A stretch of DNA of 64,000 nucleotides from Liolophura sinensis (Eukaryota > Mollusca > Polyplacophora > Chitonida > Chitonidae): the NCBI RefSeq assembly GCF_032854445.1, contig NC_088295.1:28757385-28821384 (forward strand), written 5' to 3'. This document shows positions 26,753 to 38,810 of this stretch, piece after piece. A program made the position numbers and the translations under genes. The notes beneath the pieces are model-generated. The model was not told the DNA's origin, ran no database searches, and saw only the letters and a program-made list of their open reading frames with translations. How positions within the stretch are numbered: position 1 is the first letter of the stretch; each line of letters starts with the position of its first letter.

Positions 26753-26973
26753 GTGTCCCAGAACAGAAGTAACAGTGGACAACTTTGGTATGGCAGGTAT
26801 GAAGTGATTAACCCCAAACCTCTGACCATGTGGCCCACACAGGTGCCCCTCACCCCGAGGGCTATGTTGATAAACCTGCAACTATTACCCTTTCTTACCT
26901 CAATGTCCAAGATGGTTCAACATGTTCTTGCAAGCCTGAGCTCATAGTAATGTCAACTGACCAAGCACCAGAG
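26753..26973 (+). CDS. Possible coding exon, unknown protein, one frame break
   Basis: The exon is bounded by acceptor tatacacag and donor GAG|gtatgt. From 26753 the frame VSQNRSNSGQLWYGRYEVIN runs to ..TMWPTQ at 26842. The long open frame that reaches the donor, GAPHPEGYVDKPATITLSYL and on to MSTDQAPE, is offset by one base. One extra G after 26842 would join them, the same kind of break as in UHRF1. A third frame (EVTVDNFGMAGMK) is also open at the start, so the choice is not certain. I recognise no domain, and no clear partner exon is seen to the right. Confidence 0.3.
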
Positions 26974-27780
26974 GTATGTGTATTATAATGTTTCATTTCT
27001 TGTCTAAATGTTAAAATTGCTCAGCCTGGTGATTAGACTCTTTATGATACAGTTTGAGCTGTTGTTATACATGTACAGTGCACACACTCGTTTCTTGCAT
27101 GTATATATCTTGAACCACCTTGGGTTGTTATGATCAGACTGTACCCTAACATGGTGACTACAATGTGGGGGGAAATGGTGCACATGTAGGAAATTTTGGG
27201 GAAAGTCATTGTCGTTGGGCATATAGAAGAAAAAGACAACAAATAGTACAACCTATCTATTTAGGGAGAGTGGTGAAAACAAACTTAAATGGCCACAGAA
27301 ATTTGTTTTTGTGATGTGCGTGCTAGCCGCAGAAATCAACTTTTAATCAGGAATTCTTGTTAGGCCATGTGAGAGCAACCAGAAACACAGTGTCACTTGA
27401 ATCACTCATATAACAACTATATATGGTTAAAAGGCCAAACAGGGTTTGAGTGACGTAAGTGGAAACTGTTCATCGTAAAAATGTCAAGCAAAATGTGTAC
27501 AAACTTTACTATGAGAGCTACTACAGAAGGGATATACATGTTTATGCCTTGCACACTGCTCCAGCTGTCCTTCATTCTAGGACAACATATTGGGATTACA
27601 GTAATTGTCATATACATGAACAAAGTATAATATTCTATATGGCAAAAATGCTAACTCTGAAAGGGTTAACACTATTGGTGAGATTGCCTGGTGACACTAG
27701 TCGTCACACTTTCATTTTCCTGCTCAGGAAAATGTCTTTATTTCCATTTTATGTGGAATGGATGAACAGTGGCAGAAATA
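26974..27780. other. Non-coding stretch
   Basis: AT-rich sequence without recognisable genes or repeats. Confidence 0.4.
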
Positions 27781-27781
27781 C

Positions 27782-27885
27782 AGTGAGCATCGATCATGTT
27801 TGAATTGATCAAATCTGTTGAAGGAAACAATAGTGAGTATCAATCATGTTTGAATTGATCAAATCTGTTTAAGAAAACAGATTTT
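27782..27885 (+). repeat. Two-copy 50-bp tandem repeat
   Basis: AGTGAG.ATC.ATCATGTTTG then AATTGATCAAATCTGTT, with units starting at 27782 and 27832. The two units differ at only a few bases. Confidence 0.8.
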
Positions 27886-28571
27886 CAGCATGTTGTTTTA
27901 CTGTAAATCTTCAACATTTTCGACCTCTAAAGTACTTCTCATTGGAATTTATGCGTGCATTTATCATGAAAAAAAAAGATTTGTTTGTGTTAGATACAAG
28001 CTGCAAAAACTATGCATATTATTTCTCTACACCCCAAAGCTACACTCCAGGAATGGTCAAAAATATTGGTGATATTGGTGGTAGTGGTGGTTAAATAGGT
28101 TCGATAATTAGGGTGTACTAAATGTAGCTGGCAGCAACTTGAACTCAATGTTGTTTTTTTTTTACGTGTTTTTTTTTTTTTTAATGAATACTAGTATGGT
28201 CATGGTCGCACTGGCCATACTGCCTCCTTTGCCATTGAGTATGGTGTGTAAGTCTGCATATCACACCTATTAAAGTATAGCAACATCTTGCCAATGGTCA
28301 GTGATTTGCCTCACAAAGTCCATTTAATTTCCTTGGCTGAGACAACAGACCTCTACTGTATAGGCAAAAATTTTGGGGTTTTTCAAATATCATCAATCAA
28401 ATAAGTAATATAATGCATGTATAGATGCCCAGTCAGTATTATATTGGATTTCATACTCATATATCTTGTAAGTTTTCAAGTAGTTTATATGTGGGCTTAA
28501 CCTAAACAAGTCTTTCTTATGAACAAATGTAAATATGTATGAAAAAATGATTTTAAATGGAAATGGCCCTA

Positions 28572-29748
28572 ATTTAAGTGATGAAACATGTACAGATGTG
28601 TGTGGTATTACCTGTTTGTTGCACATTTAGTTGTACACATACTTAAGTGATGATACATGTGCAGATGTGTGTGGTATTACCTGTTTGTTGCACATTTAGT
28701 TGTACGCATACTTAAGTGATGATACATGTGCAGATGTGTGTGGTATTACCTGTTTGTTGCACATTTAGTTGTACGCATACTTAAGTGATGATACATGTGC
28801 AGATGTGTGTGGTATTACCTGTTTGTTGCACATTTAGTTGTACGCATACTTAAGTGATGATACACATGCAGATGTGTGTGGTATTACCTGTTTGTTGCAC
28901 ATTTAGTTGTACGCATACTTAAGTGATGATACACATGCAGATGTGTGTGGTATTACCTGTTTGTTGCACATTTAGTTGTACGCATACTTAAGTGATGATA
29001 CACGTGCAGATGTGTGTGGTATTACCTGTTTGTTGCACATTTAGTTGTACGCATACTTAAGTGATGATACACGTGCAGATGTGTGTGGTATTACCTGTTT
29101 GTTGCACATTTAGTTGTACGCATACTTAAGTGATGATACACGTGCAGATGTGTGTGGTATTACCTGTTTGTTGCACATTTAGTTGTACGCATACTTAAGT
29201 GATGATACACGTGCAGATGTGTGTGGTATTACCTGTTTGTTGCACATTTAGTTGTACGCATACTTAAGTGATGATACACGTGCAGATGTGTGTGGTATTA
29301 CCTGTTTGTTGCACATTTAGTTGTACGCATACTTAAGTGATGATACACGTGCAGATGTGTGTGGTATTACCTGTTTGTTGCACATTTAGTTGTACGCATA
29401 CTTAAGTGATGATACACGTGCAGATGTGTGTGGTATTACCTGTTTGTTGCACATTTAGTTGTACGCATACTTAAGTGATGATACATGTGCAGATGTGTGT
29501 GGTATTACCTGTTTGTTGCACATTTAGTTGTACACATACTTAAGTGATGATACATGTGCAGATGTGTGTGGTATTACCTGTTTGTTGCACATTTAGTTGT
29601 ACACATACTTAAGTGATGATACATGTGCAGATGTGTGTGGTATTACCTGTTTGTTGCACATTTAGTTGTACACATACTTAAGTGATGATACATATACAGA
29701 TGTGTGTGGTATTACCTGTTTGTTGCACATTTAGTTGTACACATACTT
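28572..29748. repeat. 69-bp minisatellite, 17 units
   Basis: The unit starts ACTTAAGTGATGATAC, then an 8-base variable block, then AGATGTGTGTGGTATTACCT and GTTTGTTGCACATTTAGTTG. Units start every 69 bp (28641, 28710, and so on). The variable block is ACATGTGC in units 2-4 and 14-16, ACACATGC in 5-6 and ACACGTGC in 7-13. The ordered blocks show local spreading of variants. Confidence 0.97.
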
Positions 29749-30300
29749 CCTAAGATGGCCAAATTATAAACCATGCGTGCAAGGCTTAAATTACTCAGTA
29801 GAAACGTGCAAAAGTTACTTTCTTGCCATGATCTTCCTCTCAAAATTGGCTTTTGTGTTTAACCTCAGATTGTTACACAGTGTTTTTATTAGATCATTTG
29901 TGAACCAGTAACAAAAGCAGAGATTCTTTTGTATTTTTGTTCCATTAACTAGAAACATGAGGGCTTTTTGATGTTTTCATATCCTGGATTTAGATGTTTT
30001 TAAAGTCATAGCTGTCACTTGGGAGCATTTTTGCAAGTTTCAAACAAAGATAATTCTTTATTAATCAGTTTTACAGTGCTAGAAAGCATTAAAATAATGA
30101 GATTAAGGTTTTGTCATGTATTTTTCTGGTTCGTCATCAATTTTCATTTACCAAATTACATTTCTTCCTTTGATTGAAGAAAATAACCTGCAATTTGTGT
30201 GTGTTGCATAATTATCTTTTAAGACCCACTGATTGGAAGCTTGTCAGTGGTTGTGCTGTATTCTTCTGGGAGTTAGGCCCAGGATCTCTCCACCACAGTG
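29749..30300. other. Non-coding stretch
   Basis: AT-rich sequence after the array. No gene is seen. Confidence 0.4.
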
Positions 30301-30439
30301 AAATCAGCTATTGTTTTCGAAGGACAAAAGGCTCGGTGTCCAATGAAATTTGAGGGAGTGATTGTGTGCAAGGGTGCTGTGCGAAGCACTGCGACAGCTG
30401 CTGCAGGCAGACTGGATCATTAGAGCTCTCCTCACGGCA

Positions 30440-30830
30440 ATCAATATATGGGAACTCGGAAAATCGGCATAACTGTACTGCAGTCAGCCTCAGTCTCAAC
30501 ATCAGGCCAGTGGAGCAGCGTGGGTAATTCCGGAGCCTGTGCTATAAGCTTCTGTCTCGGGTGCGATTGGTCAGCTGAAGTCTAGTCTGTGTAAACACAA
30601 CGGTATACTGCCGGTCAAAGACTGGGCACTCTCTTCACAGTCTTAATACAGCAGCAGCCATCGGGTCAGTAGAGACTCAGATTCTGTGGAAACCTGATGT
30701 ATTGTAGTGGGTGATCATCTTACATGTAATCAATGAGGAAGGTGAATTTTGGTGCGAGAGAATAAGGATAATTTGCTCTAGATTGCACTGACACACGTGA
30801 CAGTTCAGCGAAGCGCTGCGCCAAGGCAGG
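30440..30830 (+). promoter_or_regulatory. Candidate promoter and non-coding first exon
   Basis: A GC-richer island. TATAAG lies at 30543-30548, an inverted CCAAT box in GATTGGTCAG at 30565-30574, and CACGTGAC at 30794. The island ends at GGCAGG|gtgagt (30830/30831), a strong splice donor. No ATG-led frame of note is present, so it would be a 5' UTR exon. The rest of such a gene would lie far to the right or outside the window. This is inference from motifs. Confidence 0.3.
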
Positions 30831-32625
30831 GTGAGTCTACAGACGTTTTTTATCAGTAGGGCGGGCTGCTGTGCTATAGCGTCAGTCTGTATGAAGTCAC
30901 TTTTATATCAAGACAGTCTCATTATCATATTATTTGATGTCATCGTTCAGGTAGTTTGGTATCGGTAGGTAATAGATAAAGCCATCTACCTAACTCCTCA
31001 TTTACCATCAGTAAAACCTTTTTACAGTTTTGCACTGACAGCCCCTACATGTACATGTATTTGCAGGTGTTGTAAATTTTGACTGGAATATGTAATTCCT
31101 ATCTACATGTATATAATAATGTTATGTCTGTGGCTAGAGTACAAGACTGTTAAAGGACATCATGCTCATGTGTCTTATATATGTAAAGCTTATAGATTTT
31201 ACACCTACATGTATAGCAGGAATTTATAGTGTATTGTTCGTTGGCAGAAAGGTCTTTTGACACACTGTGCCTTTAGGTATAATTTGTTGTGCGATGTGGT
31301 GTCTGGCTTTGATGGGACCCAGGCCAGCTGTTTCTCTTGACTACATATGTCCCATGTGCCACTGGGTATATCCATTTGTCAACATGTTTTCACAGCGAGG
31401 AGTGATTTGTCTGCTTAGGTGCTGCATTGTGTATTGTAGCTTAATACACTTGGTTGTTCTACTGCATAGATACAGGTATCATCTCTCTGTCATCACGCAG
31501 CCTTTATCATATCAGCATTTTAGTTTAGTCAAGAGTACTTCATGACACAGCTCTAGTGTTCTGAATTATTTATTTATTTGATTGCTGTTTTATGGGGTAC
31601 TCAGGCACATTTCACTTATATAATGGTGGTCAGCATTATTGTGGGATTTTTGGAATTAAACAGCTTGTGCTTGTATATTGCCGATGTACTATTTCTATTT
31701 TATTGCACAGATATACAACATTTCAGTTGCATTATACTACAACTTTTGCAGTATGATTTCAGTTTTAAACTATTGCTATTATAGACTAGTACTGTTAAAG
31801 CTTCTAACAGCACATTTAAAATTTCATCATAGATGAACAGATTTTGTTTTGCTCTTGGAGTGCATTTCTTCTTTAATACCAACAGGTATAGATTTAACTG
31901 ATATTGTTGTGTAAATACCTTTGTCATGTAAGGTTTACTACAAACAGAGGTAGTAGAAAATGGCATCAGTATGGGATCATGATTGATCCAGACAGGTGTT
32001 TTAACTCGAGGACTCAAGGCCTTATCATATTTCTGAGGATCTGCTTGTATTGTCAAGCTTCAGCGATGTTACATTTACAAACGTAAAAAATGGTTGATGT
32101 CATTTATATGACTTTCAAGTGCAATATGTGAATTGCACTGAAGCCCTGTAAGGCCAAGTATACATCATACACAAGCATAGCCCTTTGATGTTTTCAGGCC
32201 ACTACGTGATACAGCATCATGTCTGGCAGCATCTATTGTTAACTTCTGCCAGGTGTTAAAATGTCCACATAATATACATGCACAGTATATTATTTTCTTA
32301 TTTGTACATATAATATGTCTGATTTAGGGAACTCTTCAGTTTGTTTTTTGCGATGCCTCTTTGCTATATATTTACACTTTTGGAGTAAATTGATAAAACT
32401 GGATTTTCTCTGTTTCTATGTAAGTAAATACAAGTGCCATTGGCCAGCCCATCCCAACAATTTGATATCCCATAATACTTCAGACAGATGAACTTGAATC
32501 TTTTTTTATGCTGAGAAACTGTGGATATAAAGATAATCACTGCTCAAATAGGAAGTTGTACCTCTGATATGTGCATCATCGTGCAGATTTAATATTGGGA
32601 TGTACGGCCCTCGGTAACGAGCCTG
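30831..32625. other. Non-coding stretch
   Basis: AT-rich sequence with several TACATGTA motifs near 31040-31210 and one SINE piece (31567-31650). No gene is recognised. Confidence 0.4.
31567..31650 (-). mobile_element. SINE 3' fragment, reverse
   Basis: TATTTATTTATTTGATTGCT, GTACTCAGGCACATTTCAC and GGTCAGCATTATTGTGGGA: about 85 bp of the complement of the SINE end. Confidence 0.75.
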
Positions 32626-32629
32626 ACAA

Positions 32630-33444
32630 CCATATGGGTAACTGATGCTTGTCAGGGCAAACCAATGGGTAACTGATGTTTGTCAGGGCAAACATATGGG
32701 TAACTGATGTTTGTCGGGGCAAACATATGGGTAACTGATGATTGTCGGGGCAAACATATGGGTAACTGATGCTTGTCAGGGCAGACATATGGGTAACTGA
32801 TGATTGTCGGGGCAATCATATGGGTAGCTGATGCTTGTCAGGGCAAACATATGGGTAACTGATGCTTGTCAGGGCAAACATATGGGTAACTGATGTTTGT
32901 CAGGGCAAACATATGGGTAACTGATGTTTGTCGAGGCAAACATGTGGGTAACTGATGTTTGTCAGGGCAAACATATGGGTAACTGATGATTATCAGGGCA
33001 AACATATGGGTAACTGATGTTTGTCAGGGCAAACATATGGGTAACTGATGTTTGTCAGGGCAAACATATGGGTAACTGATGTTTGTCGGGGCAAACATAT
33101 GGGTACCTGAATTTTGTCAAGGCAAACATATGGGTAACTGATGCTTGTCAGGGCAAGCATATGGGTAACTGATGATTGTCAGGGCAAACATATAGGTAGC
33201 TGATGTTTGTCAGGGCAAACATATGGTTAGCTGATGTTTGTCAGGGCAGACATATGGGTAACTGATGTTTGTCAGGGCAAACATATGGGTAACTGATGTT
33301 TGTCAGGGCAAACATATGGGTAACTGATGTTTGTCAGGGCAAACATATGGGTAACTGATGTTTGTCGGGGCAAACATATGGGTAACTGATGCTTGTCAGG
33401 GCAAACATATGGGTAGCTGATGTTTGTCAGGGCAAACATATGGA
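32630..33444. repeat. 31-bp minisatellite, about 26 units
   Basis: The unit is GGGTAACTGATGTTTGTCAG then GGCAAACATAT, with a 31-bp period. Variation is mainly GTTTG/GCTTG/GATTG and TCAGG/TCGGG. Minus-strand frames through it stay open because the unit has no stop in any of its three phases; no start, splice or domain suggests a gene. Confidence 0.97.
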
Positions 33445-34429
33445 ACATTTTTTTTTTGTCGTTACCATAGCCATATAAATAGGTCATGTTTTGTGCTTGA
33501 TATATGTGCTGTCATAGATTATGAAGGCGTCAGAAGAAATCAGTTAGTAATCAATGACAACCTTGTATTACGCTTGAACTGCAGGCACACATGTTAGTGC
33601 TAGATATCATGCTATGATATAACATATACATGTATTGCTATGATACTTCAACTGCAGGTATACTTTGGATTGTAGTTACCTGTATATTTCTGACATGTTG
33701 TTTTTAGAACAGAGCTCGTGCTCTAGGGGCTAGGGTTATGTCCTACGCAATGTTTTATGCACAGACCAAGAAAACCCCAACAAAAAATGAGAATGCTCCA
33801 TGCATCTGTAAGGTGGTGGGGGTTTTTTTTGTCTGTTATTCAGAGGAACTGTTATACTGCTCATCTCTGATTGGCTGGTCATGGATCAGCCATTGTAGTT
33901 GTCTGTACTGTGTGCTCGCCTCTTGTATATGATTGGTGTACACATACAGTGCCACGTAATACATACAGCAAACAGTGTTTTGATTGTTGTATGATGTAGC
34001 TACATGGATGTAAAGCATGAAATCAATCAAGAGATGTCTATTTAAATTTATTCAAGAACTGTATAAAGGGACAAAGGAATGTAAAATCCTTCTGCCTTTA
34101 TAACTCCCATTGAGCACATCGGTGTCCAATCTTATGCTCCTCCTGGATGGGGTTAGCATGTATTAAATGAGTTGATTCAGCAGCATTTCCAGCTGAGTCT
34201 CACATATCACCCACTGAGGGAGTGCGAGAGTATTATTGATCACAGTTCTCTGAAGTTTGGTTCTTTATTGTATTTTCAGCAATATTACTTCTTTGCTAAG
34301 ATCCAGGGAGAATATTAAAATGAAGCCATTGATTCGTCTGTAATGAGTACTTATTTTGTTGAATTGTGGGAGATAGGAGATGGGAATGGGGTGGGGGAAA
34401 AACCAGAAGTGCTGGTGGTGGAAGATTTA
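33445..34429. other. Non-coding stretch
   Basis: AT-rich sequence. A CCAAT-like TGATTGGCTGG lies near 33870 without other promoter signs. No gene is recognised. Confidence 0.4.
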
Positions 34430-34660
34430 TACTGTAACTCTTCAATCGCCACTGCAACCAATATTTTGAAACATTCTGAAACAAGTGTGATAAATTAGAG
34501 AAATAACTTAAACAGTTGGTGAACCTGGCATGACACAAACAAATCATTTTTGCATCACTTTCATAATAATTGTATGCATATATTCCACTGAAAAAAGCGC
34601 TTTAGTGGTTGAACAGGTTGAAGATTTACAGTATATACCCAAACAAGAAATGATGGACAA
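34430..34660 (+). repeat. Dispersed repeat C, copy 1
   Basis: It aligns with 41205-41430 over its length and with 60150-60265 over the second half. Shared phrases include CTGCAACCAAT.TTTTGAAA, TTTTCATAATAATTGTATGC, ATTCCACTGAAAAAAG and ATTTACAGTAT. Confidence 0.8.
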
Positions 34661-36815
34661 AATGAGTTGGTGCAAAATGTGCAACAAGGTAAACAATGTA
34701 CTGACAACATTCAGTGTAGTATACAGTTTGCACTGGACATCATCGTATTGTATTGGAACTACCATGGGTGATAGAATTTCTCTCAGGTAAGTAATGTTTT
34801 TGTCCTTGATCATTTACACACCAAATATACATCAGATCTGCCCTGTCTATATCCTTATGGATTGTATTTCTCCATTCATATCATTCTTGGAGGAAGAAAG
34901 TAACTGCAGTGTTTCATAGGGCATGAACTAGACATTAGCCACTATTACTGCAATCTTCCATCTGTTACGTTTATGCGTTTTGTCTCTTGCAAAAATGTAT
35001 GCCAGTGTATAGTGTATTTTCAAAAGACACACACTTGTTTAGTTCTGTATGTTAGATGAAAAGTATCTTCTTACCCTTGTGATCTTCAGCATGCATACAA
35101 ACGTACATCTGATAAGGGGAGGCAACCAGTGTTGGGCTTCTTGGGGGATATTTGTGTTGTACAGTTAAGCATTGTCCAGAAACATTACATACTGCAGGAT
35201 CCCTTCTTGTATTCCGTCTCAGCCTTACTGACATTTGAAGGTCATACACTCACTGCCTGATGTAGATGTAATTATACCATCTTGGATGTTAAATGCCAGA
35301 TATGACTTACATGATATGGTTTTAGTGGATGCTTGATATCAAGCCTTCCTATGAGATGTGTCAAAACGTTGCTGAACTAACACCCTCCTCAAGGGCCTCT
35401 CATTTAAAAGGAAGGCAGAAGCATCACGCTTAATTGATGTCTCTGTCTTCTATCATTAAATCACCTATCAGTCTCTCCATCTTTCCCCATCCATGTATTC
35501 TATGGTCGAAAATTGTCCTCTCTGTGAGGGAGCCAATTCATACACTATTGATAGAAAAGGATATTTTTTTTCATATGAGCCGATCTTAAATTGATGGAGC
35601 TATTTTTTCTCTCTCTACAAAGCAGAATAAATTATTTACTTTGTGCTGGCTGTGCAATCTGACACGAATGCAGTAGCGTGGCTCTCGACCCTAGGCATGT
35701 GCCCCATTGTGAATCCTGCGTGGAAAAACTTGATCAATGATACGCTTGTATAAAGTGATCACATCAGAGCTAGTTGACACCCCTCAGTAATAATATCCTT
35801 CTTTTTTTTGGTGCTTTGTTCTATTTTGCTGTTAAATCGCTCCCCATTTTGTAATTACAAATAGTCGACCTTAGTTTAACAAATGGTGGCTTGGTTATTA
35901 TTATTGGACGATGTCTTTATCCGAAGATAGAATCTGGATGTTGGCTTGCACCCTGACCTGGTTCTGGACAGATGTATAATTGATATAGGCATGTCTGCAA
36001 TCAGTAAAACAAAAACCTAATGGCTTTTTGGATAAATTGCTTTATATGACTTTTTGGGTAGGGTTGTGGATGAACAGACTTTCACTTGGCAAAATAAGTT
36101 TTTCTAGTTCAGTTTTTTTGAAGTAGTTGGAAATTTTTTTACATTCTGACTTAACACTTTTTGTTTGTTCTTGAATAAAACAGAAGAGTAAGATTTAGTT
36201 TTATATCCACCAAAAGTTTGGTGAATAAATTATCTACTGACATTGGGAAAAACATTTCAATTCCAAGAGCCAGACTAAACACACCTATCACTGAATTGAA
36301 GCTACAGTCATGACTTGTTATTGGATTTTACACATCTTGACAGCATTTAGCTGTGTTTTTCTTGAAAGTTAAAAGTACATGTGGGTAGCCTGTATTTCTT
36401 GAGATAATAATAATCCTCAGACTTTGAAATTGAATGAAGTTGCTAAGGGATATTGGGAATTTTACCACATTCTTGTTTTCAAAAACCTTTGTCTTCAGTT
36501 TGAAGTATGTCCTCTATTATAAATTTAAGGTGTACTTGGGGAATCCCCACACCATGAATATTAAACAGGCTCCACGCTGGATTAAACTGAACAAAGAATG
36601 CTTGCTTGTATAGACAGTGGCATTGACAATCTGGACTAAATTCCCCACCACACCTACATGTACAGATGAAAACCCAGTGGCAGAAATGTTGTCCAACTGC
36701 ATCTGTTAAGGTTGACTAGTGGGGATACTATAAAAATTGTATAGCTTTTGGACATTTTGGATAAATTGGTTGATCAGATGTTGTTGCTGTGTTGACGATT
36801 GACAACATGAGCACT
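34661..36815. other. Non-coding stretch with higher-complexity patches
   Basis: No gene is established. About 35390-35770 stands out as less AT-biased and non-repetitive, with several ATTGAT/ATCAAT homeodomain-like cores (CTTAATTGATG, AAATTGATGG, TTGATCAATG). It could be an enhancer; this is only an impression from composition. Confidence 0.3.
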
Positions 36816-37049
36816 TCAAAACCCAATCACTTTCCCTTTACTGCCAGTCAGTACATGCACAAGGATATCTTGTTTCAGTGGTGTAATGTTTGCCAAAACA
36901 CCTATCTGAAAAGCTTTTAATTCACTGTTGTTGAAATTTTTTTCATGCAGTTCTCTTGTCATTTTCTTTAAACTTTGAATTGGATCATTAGATGACCAAT
37001 CCATACAATCGTCTGTGTGGCTTTTTGTGGCCTGAGGCATTTCGGCCAT
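36816..37049 (-). CDS. Possible small protein of 77 residues, unrecognised
   Basis: The frame starts in AAAATGGCCG, a good initiation context, 7 bp after a CCAAT. The product is 77 residues, mixed and protein-like: MAEMPQATKSHTDDCMDWSS, a helical centre (SLKKMTRELHEKN), then a hydrophobic VLANITPLKQDILVHVL, ending KGKVIGF. No signal peptide, membrane segment or known domain is seen. Frames of this length occur by chance in 40 kb, so support rests on composition and start context. Confidence 0.3.
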   Translation of the reverse strand: MAEMPQATKSHTDDCMDWSSNDPIQSLKKMTRELHEKNFNNSELKAFQIGVLANITPLKQDILVHVLTGSKGKVIGF

Positions 37050-37197
37050 TTTATTGGCTCTGTGGTAACTTGGTCACCAAGATGTTTCAACAGCACATGG
37101 TACTAAGTTTTAAGAGTAAAGTGTGATAAGCCTGATATTATAATCGAGCATTACTGTCTGAATTTCAAAGTTTCTTTCTTCTTATATTCCTACTTAT

Positions 37198-37320
37198 AGT
37201 CTTAAGTTTAAGGTGTGCCGTTGTCTTCAGTTTGAAGTGTGTCTTTGTCTTAATTTCAAAGTGCGCCTCAGTCGTAAGTTTAAAGTGTTCCCGTCTCAAG
37301 TTTTAAATGTGTTGAAGTAT
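37198..37320. repeat. Degenerate tandem repeat, about 30-bp unit
   Basis: Four or five units of the type GTCTTAAGTTTAAAGTGTG (with TTCAGTTTGAAGTGTG and similar forms), strongly diverged. A single like unit occurs at about 36491. Confidence 0.6.
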
Positions 37321-37589
37321 GTTTCCTCTTTACAGGGTGACTTTTGTCTCTATCGTATGACTTCACACTAAGCTGTGAATTGAGTAAGATTGGAAAACAA
37401 GCTCACTTTTACAGATTAAACCTTTCTTTTAATTTTCAAACATGACAACATTTCTGTTCATAGCTATTCTAAAAGCATTTTGTATTTCAAAAAACATTTT
37501 TGTAACAGTCGTCTGTCAGTTATTGATGTCAAATTCATGTTCAAGATTTTTTGTTTTTATCTCTTTGTTTTCCATTTGTGTCTAGAATG

Positions 37590-37652
37590 GTTGACATACA
37601 TAATGTATATACAGTGGTTGACATGCATACTGTATATACAGTGGTTGACAGA
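37590..37652. repeat. Short 27-bp tandem repeat
   Basis: TGGTTGACATACATAATGTA and TATACAG repeat with small changes, two full units and a partial third. Confidence 0.8.
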
Positions 37653-37783
37653 TTTCTGTTCAGAAGCTCTCAGGTAGGAACAGAAATTTCTGGATGTTAA
37701 AATTATCAAGGGTCATTGTGTTAATTTATGCACCTCAGGGGACTGGTTTCAGGAATATGAGTGGTACAGAGTTGTTATAACTG

Positions 37784-37795
37784 CCACCAGAGGGC
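37784..37795 (+). promoter_or_regulatory. CTCF-like core motif
   Basis: CCACCAGAGGGC fits the CTCF core (CCASYAGRKGGC). One motif of 12 bases can arise by chance; the patch around it (37750-38350) is less AT-biased than its surroundings. Confidence 0.2.
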
Positions 37796-38810
37796 TGAGT
37801 GCCTGACTCTGCCCTCTACCACAGATGCTGTTTCCTTGGAAATTGATTGGCAGCTTGTCCAAGACGATACTGTGCTGATGTGGGTGTCATGTTTTGGGGG
37901 CTGGCATCAATATTTCCCCAGATCTAAGCATTTCCGGCTCTGGTTCTTATAAAAGCTTGGATAGACTTGATGGTAAGCCAACAGTCCTGCATTGGTCATG
38001 TGAAGAGACCTCTGAAATCTATAGTCTGTAAGCCTCACTTGAGCGATCCGCCATCAAGGAGGTGTATCCGGCATCGGAAACAAGTCAGTTTGAAGATCCA
38101 GGGCCATCTGACATCTTATCGAATTGAATTGAAAGTTGGAGCGAAAATGAGGAAAAAATAGTTCGTACCCATTAAAGCCTGACCGGCATTCACTTTACCG
38201 TCTTCATAGGGTCCCCCTAGAAATGGGTTAAAGTGGAAACCCAACCTAGTGAATCTAATCAGTGCTAAATCCTCTTTCCCATCTATTATTGATACATGCC
38301 GTTGAAGAGGAGATTCCCAGTCGTGTAGCACTTGGGGTAGGGCACATTCGTAAAGTGGTCAGCTAAGTGCTGGCAGCATGGAAAGCTGGCCAATCTGTCA
38401 TAGTTTTCAAATGCGGTTGTCAAGGCAACATTCTGCCAAAATTCTACCTGTGCATTTTAAAGCATTGTGCAATATAAGGTAATCTGTGCCTTCCCTTTTC
38501 CGCTGTAGAAAGGGAGAATATTCCCACACAGCATATGTTATAAATCATTGAAATTGAAGTGACATAAGAAAACATGCTTCTCACATCAGACTGAGGTGAA
38601 AGTTACTTGTGAATGTTCAGGCCTACACTGTTGGTCTGTAATTTCGTCTGCCGTCTCTCCAGATAACCTAGTATGTGAGAATATTTGCAAGGTAAAGAAA
38701 TTTTTCATTGACTGGTAGTTATTGTAAACTAACTGAAGCCATGGGATATGTTTGGATCCAAATCTTTTGTATTTATCATTTATAGTACCATATTGTAAGA
38801 GTTATGAAAC

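Larger units (their letters stand above)
37050..38810. other. Non-coding stretch with a higher-complexity island
   Basis: Apart from the short repeats given separately, 37750-38350 is a non-repetitive, less AT-rich patch with no convincing frame. It may be regulatory. The rest is AT-rich. Confidence 0.3.

Noticed and set aside
18064-33444. CRISPR array
   Set aside because: The arrays are direct tandem repeats without unique spacers, in an intron-containing eukaryotic genome.
32576-33487. Minus-strand Cys/Pro-rich repeat frames
   Set aside because: Produced by the 31-bp array; the unit has no stop in any phase, so the frames stay open by construction.
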